Counted from the first letter of the stretch, positions 40,580-49,092 are shown. The stretch: 64,000 nt of DNA from Candidatus Woesearchaeota archaeon (GCA_030651375.1 JAUSFM010000014.1:25630-89629); one strand, 5' to 3'. Notes: generated by a model not told the origin, from the sequence alone. Made by a program: numbers and translations.

Positions 40580-40983
40580 AACTGGTTGTGAATACTAATC
40601 GGATTATCGCAGCGTTAATAAAAGATTCGATTTCCCGGCAGATTCTTTTTCATATTGATGCAGAACTTCTTACGCTTTCATTTTCACAGGGAGAAATCAC
40701 CAAGTACAAAGAATATGTGCTCAAAAAAGCAGGAATCAACGATGCTGCGTTTGATATGATTTTAGAAAAGATTAAAGAACGGCTGATTTTTGTTGATGAT
40801 ACGCTTATTCGTTCAAAAATGCCGGAAGCAGAAAAAATTATGGATACGATTGACACAAATGACACACCATTTATTGCAGCAGCATTAGCAACAAAGTCAG
40901 ACATCTGGTCAGATGATAAGCACTTTCAGCAACAAAAAAGCATACGGATATGGCAAACAAAAGATTTAATAAAGTTTATATAA
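40576..40983 (+). CDS. PIN-domain (VapC-like) toxin with Asn in place of the first Asp
   Basis: 135 aa. PIN domains use three or four acids to hold Mg/Mn and cleave RNA. The C-terminal cluster is present (DTIDTNDTPFIAAALATKSD, WSDDKHF). The N-terminal 'VVNTNRIIAALI' has Asn6 where nearly all members have Asp ('VVDTN'). The change could weaken or abolish RNase activity. It is encoded with the VapB-like protein in a four-base overlap, so the pair is a type II toxin/antitoxin module, perhaps decayed. Confidence 0.8.
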   Translation: MKLVVNTNRIIAALIKDSISRQILFHIDAELLTLSFSQGEITKYKEYVLKKAGINDAAFDMILEKIKERLIFVDDTLIRSKMPEAEKIMDTIDTNDTPFIAAALATKSDIWSDDKHFQQQKSIRIWQTKDLIKFI

Positions 40984-41005
40984 TCTTGGTTTATCCCACA
41001 GAGGT

Positions 41006-42424
41006 ATGAATAAGCTCCTTGCCGAATTTGCGAACACGGACTGGCATTACTGGCACATCAGGCGACGGCCGCCGCTGTTGATTTATTTTTTTTATTACGG
41101 CTCTGCAACGCAGACGGCAAAAGAATTTCCGTATCCGGTGCTCACGAATGGGCAGTGCTGTAGCCATGTTGTTACTCAAAAAGATGAGCTCACCACACTG
41201 GGAAAGAAGGCAGGGGAACAATTCAAAAAAGAGCCGACCTTTGTCCTTCAGTTTATGGAACGGATGCGGGAACAAAATAAAAAGCACCAGCAAAAATGGC
41301 GAAAACTGCTGAAGATTGACTTTTCAAAGTATGCCAATGAAGAACTGCGGAGAACATATCAAAACTATATCAGCGACTTGTTTGCCCATGTACCAACCAC
41401 ATATTTTCCCCTCTGTATGGAATCGATACTCACCGAGGAATGTAAGAAACGCTTGCCTCACGAAGCGTATGATGTGGTGATGACGCCGGTTCAAGAAAGC
41501 GAAGTGATTGAAGAGCGAAAATCACTGCTGAAGATGGCGATACAAAAGAAACAGAAAAAAGACATAACGAACGGCCTTAAAGAGCACGTTGAACGATTTT
41601 CATTTTTGAAACGAAAAGATATGTTCATGGAATTTTATGATGATGCGGACTATCTTGAAAAAATAAAACACTGCACCGAGCCTGAAAAAGAATTGGCAAC
41701 GCTGGAGGCCGAAACTGAACGAAAACAAAAAGCATTTCAGAAAATACTCGAAACAGCTGACGATTTTTCAAAACTTCTGTTCAAAACAGCCAACGAAGCA
41801 GTTTTCTTCCGGAGCTGGCGCACCGAACGGTACAGCCAGTCAACGTACTACATTGTTCCGTTGTTCACCGAAATCGCGAAACGGCTGAAATTCGAAATAT
41901 ATCAAGACGTTGTGTGGCTCATGCCGCCGGAAGTAACGGCGCTGTTGCATGAAAATAAACCAGTGGACAAAGAATTAATCAACCAGCGCAAAGAGGCATT
42001 CACTTACCTCACGTTTGGCCCCGATCAGATACTTGTTTTGCAAGGCAAAGAAGCGCTGGAATCACTGAAGCACCTCAAACTCCCTGACGTAAACACTACT
42101 GAAATCAAGGGCATGCCAGCATATCGAGGAAAAGTCACCGGCAAAGTAACGCTCATCATGAACAAAAACGAATGGCCGCGCATGGAAAAAGCAGAGGTAC
42201 TTGTGATTCATACCACAACGCCGGACATGGTTCCGTATCTGAAAAATGTCAAGGCGATTGTGACGGAAGAGGGTGGCATATTGAGCCATGCGAGCGTGAT
42301 TAGCAGAGAGCTGAAGATACCGTGTGTGATTGGGACACGGACAGCAACAAAAGTTTTAAAAGAAGGGGATATAGTGGAAGTGGATGCAACCAACGGCACC
42401 GTCAAGAGGCTGAAACATGATTAA
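41006..42424 (+). CDS. PEP-utiliser swivel-domain protein 2
   Basis: 472 aa. The N-terminal ~370 residues are helical and Lys-rich, opening with 'DWHYWHIRRRPPLLIYFFYY'. Before the swivel domain comes 'FTEIAKRLKFEIYQDVVWLM', the helix pair found ahead of the His domain in rifampin-phosphotransferase-like proteins. The swivel domain (about 375-472) has 'GGILSHASVISRELKIPC' with His428 and ends 'EGDIVEVDATNGTVKRL'. No ATP-binding or PEP-binding domain. First of three overlapping paralogous genes (eight-base overlap with the next). It opens 22 bases after the PIN gene. Confidence 0.8.
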   Translation: MNKLLAEFANTDWHYWHIRRRPPLLIYFFYYGSATQTAKEFPYPVLTNGQCCSHVVTQKDELTTLGKKAGEQFKKEPTFVLQFMERMREQNKKHQQKWRKLLKIDFSKYANEELRRTYQNYISDLFAHVPTTYFPLCMESILTEECKKRLPHEAYDVVMTPVQESEVIEERKSLLKMAIQKKQKKDITNGLKEHVERFSFLKRKDMFMEFYDDADYLEKIKHCTEPEKELATLEAETERKQKAFQKILETADDFSKLLFKTANEAVFFRSWRTERYSQSTYYIVPLFTEIAKRLKFEIYQDVVWLMPPEVTALLHENKPVDKELINQRKEAFTYLTFGPDQILVLQGKEALESLKHLKLPDVNTTEIKGMPAYRGKVTGKVTLIMNKNEWPRMEKAEVLVIHTTTPDMVPYLKNVKAIVTEEGGILSHASVISRELKIPCVIGTRTATKVLKEGDIVEVDATNGTVKRLKHD

Positions 42425-43817
42425 CTGGCATTTTCATATCAGAAGAGAGGCGCCGTTGTTCCCTGCATTCGGCGTAACAGAAAGTTTCGCGCATACTGAC
42501 CACGCACTTAAAATGCCGTTTACTTTTAAAAATATCCGCTTTGTGAAATATCAATGGTTTTCAAAAATCGGCGAAGAAAAAAAACTTGAAAACCTTCTCA
42601 AAGAAAAATTATTGAAAAAACCGGCTTATTTTCATGACTATGTACAACGACAGAAAAAAGCAGGAGAATCATTGAAAAAATATGTACGAACAATCTCATC
42701 AGCACACCACTCAGAAACAGAAATGAAAGCAGAATTGCATCGCTACCTCAAAAAGATGCATGCGTTTTATTGTTTTTGGTGGCTGGCCGTGCCTGCAGGA
42801 AGAATTGTTGAAGAGGAAGTTACAAAGATGTTAGCAAAGCATTGGTGCGAAGGGTATTTTGGAAATCTCATACGCTCCTCTGAAACGCTCGAATTGTCAA
42901 AAGAACAACATGCACTGTTGACGATCGGAAAAAAGATTAAAGGAACACCTTTGAGCGAATTGCAAAAGAAAGATACAAACCGATTAGAACAACACGCAAA
43001 GAAGTATGGATGGCTTGCAACAACGTATCATCTAGGAAAACCTCAAACAGTCGAGGGGCTCTATGAAAAAATACAAGCAAGTAATCCAGAAACAGAGTTG
43101 AAAGCGCTTGGAGAAAAAGAAAAGAAATACAAAGACATGATGAAACATCTTGCTCAAAAAGTGGCGCCAAAAGAACGTCAACTCATCAAGATCATGCAGG
43201 ATATTATTTTTTCAAGAAATTATCAAAAAGAGACGGTCAATGAATGTCAGCATCGAAGTGAGCCATTTCTCAAACGAGTCGCCGATCTCGTTGGCATGCC
43301 ATGGTGGGACTTTTTACATCTGACGCCCAAGGAAGCAGAACAAACTTTGGCAACCCGAAAAATCCCGTCACAAAAGATACTTGATCAGAGAAAAAGAGGA
43401 TATGCGGTCATCATCGAAAATGGCACCTGTTTTGTTGGAGATGACGTTGAAAAATACGCGGTTTTTGATAATGAACGTGACGATATTCAGACAGTATCAG
43501 GAATAATCAAAGGCCAACCGGGATGCAGGGGGAAAGTCGTTGGAACCGTGAGAGTAATCATGAAAAAAGAAGAGTTGGATCGTTTTAAAGCCGGTGAAAT
43601 ACTCGTAACGAGCATGACGTCTATAGATTTTGTTCCGGTTATGAAAAAAGCAAAGGCAATTGTTACCAACGAAGGAGGTATTACCTGCCATGCTGCAATT
43701 ATCAGCAGGGAGCTCAATGTTCCCTGTGTCATTGGAACCAACATTGCAACAAAAGTTTTAAAAACAGGAGACGTCGTTGAGGTTGACGCCACTAACGGCA
43801 CCGTGAGAAAACTATGA
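42417..43817 (+). CDS. PEP-utiliser swivel-domain protein 3
   Basis: 466 aa, paralogous to its neighbours. The N-terminus (NWHFHIRREAPLFPAFG) resembles that of protein 2. The middle has 'LEQHAKKYGWLATTYHLGKP' and 'RVADLVGMPWWDFLHLTPKE', matching the helical substrate-binding part of rifampin-phosphotransferase-type enzymes. The swivel domain has 'GGITCHAAIISRELNVPC' with His425 and ends 'GDVVEVDATNGTVRKL'. The reading frame starts eight bases before the previous stop and ends four bases into the next gene. Substrate is unknown. Confidence 0.8.
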   Translation: MINWHFHIRREAPLFPAFGVTESFAHTDHALKMPFTFKNIRFVKYQWFSKIGEEKKLENLLKEKLLKKPAYFHDYVQRQKKAGESLKKYVRTISSAHHSETEMKAELHRYLKKMHAFYCFWWLAVPAGRIVEEEVTKMLAKHWCEGYFGNLIRSSETLELSKEQHALLTIGKKIKGTPLSELQKKDTNRLEQHAKKYGWLATTYHLGKPQTVEGLYEKIQASNPETELKALGEKEKKYKDMMKHLAQKVAPKERQLIKIMQDIIFSRNYQKETVNECQHRSEPFLKRVADLVGMPWWDFLHLTPKEAEQTLATRKIPSQKILDQRKRGYAVIIENGTCFVGDDVEKYAVFDNERDDIQTVSGIIKGQPGCRGKVVGTVRVIMKKEELDRFKAGEILVTSMTSIDFVPVMKKAKAIVTNEGGITCHAAIISRELNVPCVIGTNIATKVLKTGDVVEVDATNGTVRKL

Positions 43818-45262
43818 AAACCACACACGAACTCAAGGAGTACATCAAAAAGAACGTTTGGTACAAACAGGCAGGAAATATCAAAGCACGCTACATCTTC
43901 ATTCCCTGCAGAGCTGCAGCAAATCATATGAATACAAAAATATCAATATGGTTTGTTAAAGACGGCAAACATCTTGAGTGGCTATGCCCAAGACAAGACT
44001 TTACAAACAAGGCACTGGCGACGATTGAAAGCCAGAAAAAAGACCCGGCATTCATAGACAAGGAAATGAAAAAAGCAGAGGAAAAGAGCGCGCTGCTCAC
44101 TGCGTTTTATGAAGAGTACCGCAAAAAAGATAGTTCACATCTCAACTTGAAAGAGGCATTGAGCGCCGTGAAAAAACTGGAACAGCTCAACTATGACTAC
44201 TGGCTGCACGCGTACCTGTGTGACACTTTTGATCCGGAAGGAGACGAATTGCTGAAAAAAGAAATACGCCAGCACAATGTAAAACTTGATGAAGATACAG
44301 TTTCAGTATTTATGCGCTCAAACTGGCTCAATTTCATGCAGGAGGAAAAGCAGGCATTTTTGAAGATAGCACAAAAAGTACAGCAAAAAAAGATATCACT
44401 CACCAAAGCAGAACCTCTTCTTGAACGCCATGCAGAAACGTATTTTTATGTGGACAATAGCTGGGAGCTCACCAAAGTACTCACGGAAAAAGAGTTTATG
44501 GCGCGGCTCAACGAAATCCTCAAACAGGATGAAAAAGAAATTGAGACCGAGATTCGGTATCTGGAAACCGACTGGGGGAAAAAACAGGAAGAATTAATAA
44601 AAAAATATGGTATTCCTAAAAGTCTGGTTACGGTGCTGTACTTGTTTAGAAACTTGTTCATGCTGCGCGACAAGCGAAAAAAGCACAGCCTCATCAATAA
44701 TCATTTTTATGATATGTTCTTTTCACGAATTGCAGAGATTCTGGGAATTCCACTTGGCGAAGTTGTCACCATTCTCGCTGAAGATATAAACAAAAAAACA
44801 ACCGCAGGCGATATCCGCAAAAAAATACGCGAGAGAAAGGAATTTTTCCTTGAAGAATATACCTCCAAAAAAACAACGTGGTACGCGGGAAAAGAAGCTG
44901 AAGGTATTGTTGAGGAACTTCAAAAAACATTTGCCAACCATGGTGAAATTAAAGGGACAACGGCGTGTCCGGGAAAAGCGCAGGGGATTGTCCGCATCAT
45001 CAAGGGCGAAGCGCATTTCTCAAAATTTAACGAGCATGAAATTTTGGTAGCGCCGATGACGCGGCCCGAGTATGTTCCACTGATGAAAAAGGCAGCAGCG
45101 ATTGTAACTGACGAAGGTGGTGTAACGTGCCACGCTGCGTTGATAAGCAGAGAACTTAAAGTGCCATGTATCGTCGGGACACAGATTGCAACACGCAGAT
45201 TACATGATGGGGAACTGGTTGAAGTGGATGCGGATAAGGGAATTGTGCGAGTGATTAGGTGA
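43814..45262 (+). CDS. PEP-utiliser swivel-domain protein 4
   Basis: 482 aa, third gene of the tandem set. The N-terminal ~385 residues are helical. 'LERHAETYFYVDNSWELTK' and 'FFSRIAEILGIPLGEVVTIL' correspond to the conserved helices in protein 3, so the helical domain is homologous though highly diverged. The swivel domain has 'GGVTCHAALISRELKVPC' with His440 and ends 'DGELVEVDADKGIVRVI'. As in the other three, the phospho-acceptor His is kept while the helical part varies. This pattern suggests a shared phosphate source and different substrates. Confidence 0.8.
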   Translation: MKTTHELKEYIKKNVWYKQAGNIKARYIFIPCRAAANHMNTKISIWFVKDGKHLEWLCPRQDFTNKALATIESQKKDPAFIDKEMKKAEEKSALLTAFYEEYRKKDSSHLNLKEALSAVKKLEQLNYDYWLHAYLCDTFDPEGDELLKKEIRQHNVKLDEDTVSVFMRSNWLNFMQEEKQAFLKIAQKVQQKKISLTKAEPLLERHAETYFYVDNSWELTKVLTEKEFMARLNEILKQDEKEIETEIRYLETDWGKKQEELIKKYGIPKSLVTVLYLFRNLFMLRDKRKKHSLINNHFYDMFFSRIAEILGIPLGEVVTILAEDINKKTTAGDIRKKIRERKEFFLEEYTSKKTTWYAGKEAEGIVEELQKTFANHGEIKGTTACPGKAQGIVRIIKGEAHFSKFNEHEILVAPMTRPEYVPLMKKAAAIVTDEGGVTCHAALISRELKVPCIVGTQIATRRLHDGELVEVDADKGIVRVIR

Positions 45263-45364
45263 AAATCCCATCCCCTGCGTTTTCTCTTTTTCCCATAGAA
45301 TAGAGCACTCCCAAACCGCAAAGTTTAAAAAGAGTTCGATGTTTCTCTGATTAACCTTTTAAAA

Positions 45365-45469
45365 GGGGCTATGGTGTAGCTTGGCTATCATGGGAGGTTT
45401 GGGACCTCCAGACCCCGGTTCGAATCGGGCTGTGGATTCCCACAACCTGAGAAAGTCCGGGTAGCCCCA
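45365..45469 (+). tRNA. tRNA-Pro(TGG) with a 31-nt T-loop intron
   Basis: The acceptor GGGGCTA/TAGCCCC has discriminator A. The anticodon arm is GGAGG/TTTGGGA/CCTCC with anticodon TGG (45400-45402). The T-arm CCCGG/TTCGAAT/CCGGG is interrupted near position 59/60 by 31 nt (about 45425-45455; the boundary can slide by up to two bases). The insert can fold into a bulge-helix-bulge: bulges GAA and AGT, intron helix TCGGG/CCTGA and hairpin TGTGG/CCACA. The mature tRNA is 74 nt. A TATA-like AAGTTTAAAAAG lies near 45319-45331. The eL43 gene starts 25 bases after the tRNA, so co-transcription is possible. Confidence 0.9.
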
Positions 45470-45494
45470 TTTTTTGAGGAGGAACTGAATACCA

Positions 45495-45845
45495 ATGGCA
45501 CTTCCAAAAGAACTCTCAACGATAAAACGGTTCGGCCCGCGATACGGACGAACAACGCGGCACAAAATTGGGCTTATTGAACATGCCCAGCGCCAAAAGC
45601 ACAAGTGCCCGTACTGCATGCAACTCCGTGTACAGCGGCTTGCAGCAGGAATCTGGCAGTGCAGAAAATGCAATGCGCAATTTACCGGCAAAGCATACCT
45701 GCCGGCGAAAAAGAAGATGACGGCACAAGAGCTTATTGCTCAGATTGCAACGCAGGAGCCAGCAGAAACGCACGCACCTGCTGTTGAACAAGAGGCAGAA
45801 GCGATAGAAGCCCGTGAAGAGCAGACCGTTTCTCAAGAACAATAA
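45495..45845 (+). CDS. rpl37ae: Large-subunit ribosomal protein eL43 (L37Ae)
   Basis: 116 aa. The core (about 1-75) has 'STIKRFGPRYGRTTRHKI' and a four-Cys zinc ribbon (CPYCMQLRVQR ... CRKCNAQFTGKAYLP), diagnostic for eL43. The last ~40 residues are an acidic Glu/Ala/Gln extension absent from most members. A good Shine-Dalgarno (GAGGAGGAA) precedes the ATG by 12 bases. It heads a run of small genes, RpoP, Pcc1, prefoldin beta and UPF0147, in the order widespread in archaea. Confidence 0.95.
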   Translation: MALPKELSTIKRFGPRYGRTTRHKIGLIEHAQRQKHKCPYCMQLRVQRLAAGIWQCRKCNAQFTGKAYLPAKKKMTAQELIAQIATQEPAETHAPAVEQEAEAIEAREEQTVSQEQ

Positions 45846-45866
45846 AACGACAAATCATGTGAAACT

Positions 45867-46001
45867 ATGGAATACAAATGTTTTTCCTGCAACCACAAAG
45901 TGGGTGATGAGTACCTGCGAAAAAAAATTCGCTGCCCCTACTGCGGAAGCAAGATACTTTTCAAGCCGCGACAAGTTGCAACAAAAGTAAAAGCTGTTTA
46001 A
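45867..46001 (+). CDS. rpoP: RNA polymerase subunit P (Rpb12 homologue)
   Basis: 44 aa: 'MEYKCFSCNHKVGDEYL' and 'IRCPYCGSKILFKPRQ' provide the two Cys pairs of the Rpb12/RpoP zinc ribbon. The subunit stabilises the polymerase core beside the RpoD/RpoN platform. It sits in the usual archaeal order between eL43 and Pcc1, with one base before the Pcc1 ATG. It is too short for standard ORF cut-offs. Confidence 0.93.
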   Translation: MEYKCFSCNHKVGDEYLRKKIRCPYCGSKILFKPRQVATKVKAV

Positions 46002-46002
46002 G

Positions 46003-46227
46003 ATGATAACAGCAGATATTGTTGTTGATGAACCGGCAGCCGATGCACTGTATCAGGCGGCACTGCCTGAACTGATGACCACGGAACGCGCGGCGATAAC
46101 GGCGCGCGCTGAAAAAAATCGAGTGATTTTTACGATTAAGTCACAGGACGCAACGGCCTTCCGCGCCGGCATGAATACGCTCATCCAAATCCTTACTGTT
46201 TTTGAAAAAATGAAAAAAATAAAGTGA
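46003..46227 (+). CDS. pcc1: KEOPS complex subunit Pcc1
   Basis: 74 aa. 'ITADIVVDEPAADALYQAAL', 'NRVIFTIKSQDATAFRAGMN' and 'TLIQILTVFEKMKKI' match the small alpha/beta Pcc1 fold that dimerises within KEOPS, the complex making the t6A modification on tRNAs. The assignment also rests on its position after rpoP and before prefoldin beta, a conserved archaeal cluster. Confidence 0.82.
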   Translation: MITADIVVDEPAADALYQAALPELMTTERAAITARAEKNRVIFTIKSQDATAFRAGMNTLIQILTVFEKMKKIK

Positions 46228-46230
46228 CTT

Positions 46231-46575
46231 ATGGCTGAACTCTCCAAAGAAACCGAACAAAAAATTGAGCAGCTGCAGATGCTTGAGCAGAATCTGCGCA
46301 CGTTTACCGTCCAGCGCCAGCAATTTCAGGCACAGCTTATGGAGATTGATTCTGCGTTGAGTGAAATTGAGGGAACCAAAGAAGTGTTCAAAATTATCGG
46401 CGGTGTTATGGTTGCTGCGCAAAAAGATGAGGTCAAAAAGGACCTTGCGAAAAAAAAAGAAGTGCTTGAGCTGCGCATCAAAACTATTGAAAAGCAGGAA
46501 GAAAAAATAAAGGAAAAAGCCAGCAGCACGCAGAAGGAAGTATTGAAGGAGATGGGTAAGGATGACGAACGCTGA
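46231..46575 (+). CDS. pfdB: Prefoldin beta subunit
   Basis: 114 aa. Two long coiled-coil helices flank a central beta hairpin (LSEIEGTKEVFKIIGGVMVA), the prefoldin-beta signature. The subunit joins alpha subunits to form the hexameric chaperone that passes unfolded proteins to the thermosome. Its end overlaps the UPF0147 gene by 14 bases. No alpha subunit is in the window. Confidence 0.94.
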   Translation: MAELSKETEQKIEQLQMLEQNLRTFTVQRQQFQAQLMEIDSALSEIEGTKEVFKIIGGVMVAAQKDEVKKDLAKKKEVLELRIKTIEKQEEKIKEKASSTQKEVLKEMGKDDER

Positions 46576-46816
46576 TGATCTGGGGCAAATTCTTGACGCC
46601 ATTGCTGAGCTGCAGGATGACACCACGGTGCCAAAAAATATAAAGACAAAGTTGCAGGTAATTTCTACGATGATTAAAGAAGAAAAAGCAGACAAGCGCA
46701 TGGTCATTAACAAGGCACTTGACCAGCTCGGAGAGCTTTCTGAAGATGTCAACATTCAAGCCTACACGCGCACCCAGTTGTGGAACATTGTGTCCATGCT
46801 TGAATCAGTATCGTAA
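46562..46816 (+). CDS. UPF0147 family protein
   Basis: 84 aa, all helical: 'LDAIAELQDDTTVPKNIKTK', 'INKALDQLGELSEDVNIQAY', 'RTQLWNIVSMLESV'. The 'D.tvP+nir' and 'tR...w.ivs.LE' patterns are those of UPF0147, an archaeal family of unknown function typically found next to prefoldin beta. It overlaps pfdB and is followed after 12 bases by an MscS-like gene. Confidence 0.9.
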   Translation: MTNADDLGQILDAIAELQDDTTVPKNIKTKLQVISTMIKEEKADKRMVINKALDQLGELSEDVNIQAYTRTQLWNIVSMLESVS

Positions 46817-46828
46817 CGCGGTGAGCAC

Positions 46829-47410
46829 ATGATTCCTCTTGTTGATGATATCGTTGTTCTGGCAAAAAAACTATTTCAAGGAGTTTATCTCAATCTGGTT
46901 GCTGCTGCGATTATTGTCCTTATCGGATTTATTGTCGGGAAGATCGCCAGCAAACTGGTGTACAAAATTCTGCGCGAACTTGAAGTGCGCAGCGTGCTGA
47001 AACAGGCGCGCATTCATGCGCCCGTCGAACGGTATGTCAGCAAGGGCGTGGCGTATCTTATTTATTTTATTGCTGTTATCATGGCGCTGAACCAGCTTAA
47101 AATCGGCACGCTCATCTTATCAGTAATTGTGGGCGCGGTGCTTATTGTGCTGGTCATCTCATTTATATTGAGCATTAAAGACTTTGTGCCGAATCTCACC
47201 GCGGGAATTTCTCTGTATCGCGCAGGCCTCATCAAAAAAGGAGACACGATTGAAGCGCATGGCGTTGCCGGAATTGTCCGCGACATCACGCTGACCAAAA
47301 CAAAGGTTGAGACCAAAGAAGGCGACTTAGTGTATATTCCAAACGCGGCCATCATCAAGCAGGGATTTGTTAAAAAGATTAAAAAACAGCACAAGAAGAG
47401 AGAGGAATAA
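46829..47410 (+). CDS. MscS-like mechanosensitive channel
   Basis: 193 aa. Three membrane helices (about 20-40, 72-90, 95-117) are followed by the MscS beta domain: 'FILSIKDFVPNLTAGISLYR' (pore-to-beta link), 'KGDTIEAHGVAGIVRDITLT' and 'DLVYIPNAAIIKQGFVKKI'. It lacks the usual C-terminal alpha/beta cage and so is a minimal form. Such channels open under membrane tension to release solutes. The basic tail ends the operon that begins with eL43. Confidence 0.9.
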   Translation: MIPLVDDIVVLAKKLFQGVYLNLVAAAIIVLIGFIVGKIASKLVYKILRELEVRSVLKQARIHAPVERYVSKGVAYLIYFIAVIMALNQLKIGTLILSVIVGAVLIVLVISFILSIKDFVPNLTAGISLYRAGLIKKGDTIEAHGVAGIVRDITLTKTKVETKEGDLVYIPNAAIIKQGFVKKIKKQHKKREE

Positions 47411-47465
47411 AAGCAAGAAGACATTCTTATCTAAAAGTATCTAAAAATGGTGCTGAGGGATATGC

Positions 47466-48551
47466 GTGCTTGAAGCAAAACTGGACGAAAAACGAGAACG
47501 AATCACGAGGGAAATGCGGCCGGAGTATTTGGATCACCTGACGCTGGGACAGGTATTAGTAACGCATATGCTTGACAATTTTACTGGCGAATTGCTTGAG
47601 CACGCGCAGGAACTGTTTGTGCAGCGCATCGACGAGGGAGAACGATATATCCAGCGGCTGTTTAACCGGTTTGTCAAAACATTCTTCAACAATAATCTTC
47701 CCGGAACCCAACCAGAAATTTGCGCATTTACCAGTTATTATGAGTACCTTCGCTTTCTTTGGAAAGAACGGCCGGCAAAGCGCATTGACCCGCAGCTTGC
47801 GCACCTGCCGCCGGAACGTGCTCAAGCGATTGAGTATTATCGGGGATTTGACAGCGAAGGAAAAAAAGCAGCTCAAGACGGATTTTCAAAAGGATTGCAG
47901 GATATAGAAGTTTTTCTTGAGGCAGCATATTCAACGAGCGTGGGCCGACAAGCAGCACTGATACTTGCCGGACGAAAAGATACGGACCGCGCTGTAGAAA
48001 AAACAGCAGACCGACTGCTGCGGTATGAAATTAACAGCCAGCGGGGGAAGCGAGGAATAACAAAACCGGTAAAAGTGCCAATTGTTGACGACTGGTTCAG
48101 AATCAAGATAGTAACGTATGCTCCGTCTGATGTCACGCCGCTGTTCAGAGAGTTTTACCGAAGATTGGGTGACTACGGACTTGAGCCTGACCCGCGGCAG
48201 GAAGTACGGGAAAGAAAAGATGGCAGTGGAGAAAAAGGGTTACAGGAACCAGGTGTTGATGACCATTACAAATATGGTGGACGGGACCAACTCATCCAGC
48301 TGAAAGCTCGGCCAAAAGGAAAAAACCGGCTGTATGAGATTGTGTTTACGTCAGTCCCTGACCTGTTGGTTGATGAGCGAGAACACGTACGGTTCCGTCA
48401 GAATCAGGCAAACGAGCTAAAAAGAGTATTGAATACCCGGCGGGATTATGCTCGCAGGTACGATCAATTTAGGAAACGAGGCGAACAGCTACATACCTTG
48501 CTCGATCCGCACCGCAGCAGAATTCTGGTGCCCTGCTCGTATTTCCATTAA
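47466..48551 (+). CDS. Uncharacterised protein, possibly nucleotidyltransferase-like (RelA/SpoT-type fold)
   Basis: 361 aa with a GTG start. The N-terminal ~120 residues are helical (LTLGQVLVTHMLDNFTGELL). Residues ~190-315 contain 'VPIVDDWFRIKIVTYAPSD', 'VTPLFREFYRRLGDYGLEPD', 'RDQLIQLKARPKGK' and 'LYEIVFTSVPDLLVDEREHV', an order similar to the RelA/SpoT synthetase core (the 'giRIvt' strand and an 'EIq' strand). The similarity is weak and catalytic residues cannot be assigned. Arg/Glu-rich, no membrane helices. It converges on the Nip7-like gene. Confidence 0.4.
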   Translation: MLEAKLDEKRERITREMRPEYLDHLTLGQVLVTHMLDNFTGELLEHAQELFVQRIDEGERYIQRLFNRFVKTFFNNNLPGTQPEICAFTSYYEYLRFLWKERPAKRIDPQLAHLPPERAQAIEYYRGFDSEGKKAAQDGFSKGLQDIEVFLEAAYSTSVGRQAALILAGRKDTDRAVEKTADRLLRYEINSQRGKRGITKPVKVPIVDDWFRIKIVTYAPSDVTPLFREFYRRLGDYGLEPDPRQEVRERKDGSGEKGLQEPGVDDHYKYGGRDQLIQLKARPKGKNRLYEIVFTSVPDLLVDEREHVRFRQNQANELKRVLNTRRDYARRYDQFRKRGEQLHTLLDPHRSRILVPCSYFH

Positions 48552-48553
48552 AG

Positions 48554-49060
48554 TTACTCATTCGATGACAACAGCGTTCTCGTCTTGGGAATAAAATTAG
48601 CGACTTTCTCATGGTCCGCATGCACTCTGCCGCAGCCAAGAAAATCAGTTCTGTCGCCGGCAGGGCAGGCGATAATGACAAAGCCCTGCTCATCAACATG
48701 CTTCTCGAGCGGCTCACCTTTCAGCCATAATGATTTCTCGGTGTCAGAAATAGTGAGCACGTTTTTTGTTGCGTGGGGGCCGACAAGCTGGGAGCCCTCA
48801 ATACTCAAACGCAACCCACCGGGCACTTGTTCGCCAAAGTACATTCCCATGCGATCAATGCGCAACGAGATCAATATATCAAGGTCAAGCGTGCTGGTCA
48901 CATTTCGGTTGATGAGGTAGATTTTTTCCTTGCGCGAGAGAAGATAGCCATATTTTTTTTTATCGTCAAATGAACAGCCCCACTGGCGCAGAAGATGCTC
49001 GTGGATTTCCTTGACCTGTTTCGATGGCAGAATAGTTATTGAGGTAAAAATCGGATGCAT
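48554..49060 (-). CDS. Nip7-like PUA-domain RNA-binding protein
   Basis: 168 aa. The N-terminal half includes 'KIYLINRNVTSTLDLDI' and 'LRIDRMGMYFGEQVPGGLRL'. The C-terminal PUA domain has 'SIEGSQLVGPHATKNVLTI', 'WLKGEPLEKHVDEQGFVII' and 'DFLGCGRVHADHEKVANFIP'. This layout is that of archaeal Nip7-like proteins and of the C-terminus of Nop2-type methyltransferases, involved in rRNA processing. No methyltransferase domain is attached here. A leaderless start is plausible. Confidence 0.8.
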   Translation of the reverse strand: MHPIFTSITILPSKQVKEIHEHLLRQWGCSFDDKKKYGYLLSRKEKIYLINRNVTSTLDLDILISLRIDRMGMYFGEQVPGGLRLSIEGSQLVGPHATKNVLTISDTEKSLWLKGEPLEKHVDEQGFVIIACPAGDRTDFLGCGRVHADHEKVANFIPKTRTLLSSNE

Positions 49061-49092
49061 ACAACAGTAGACCGAGAGGAAGTATTTAAAAG

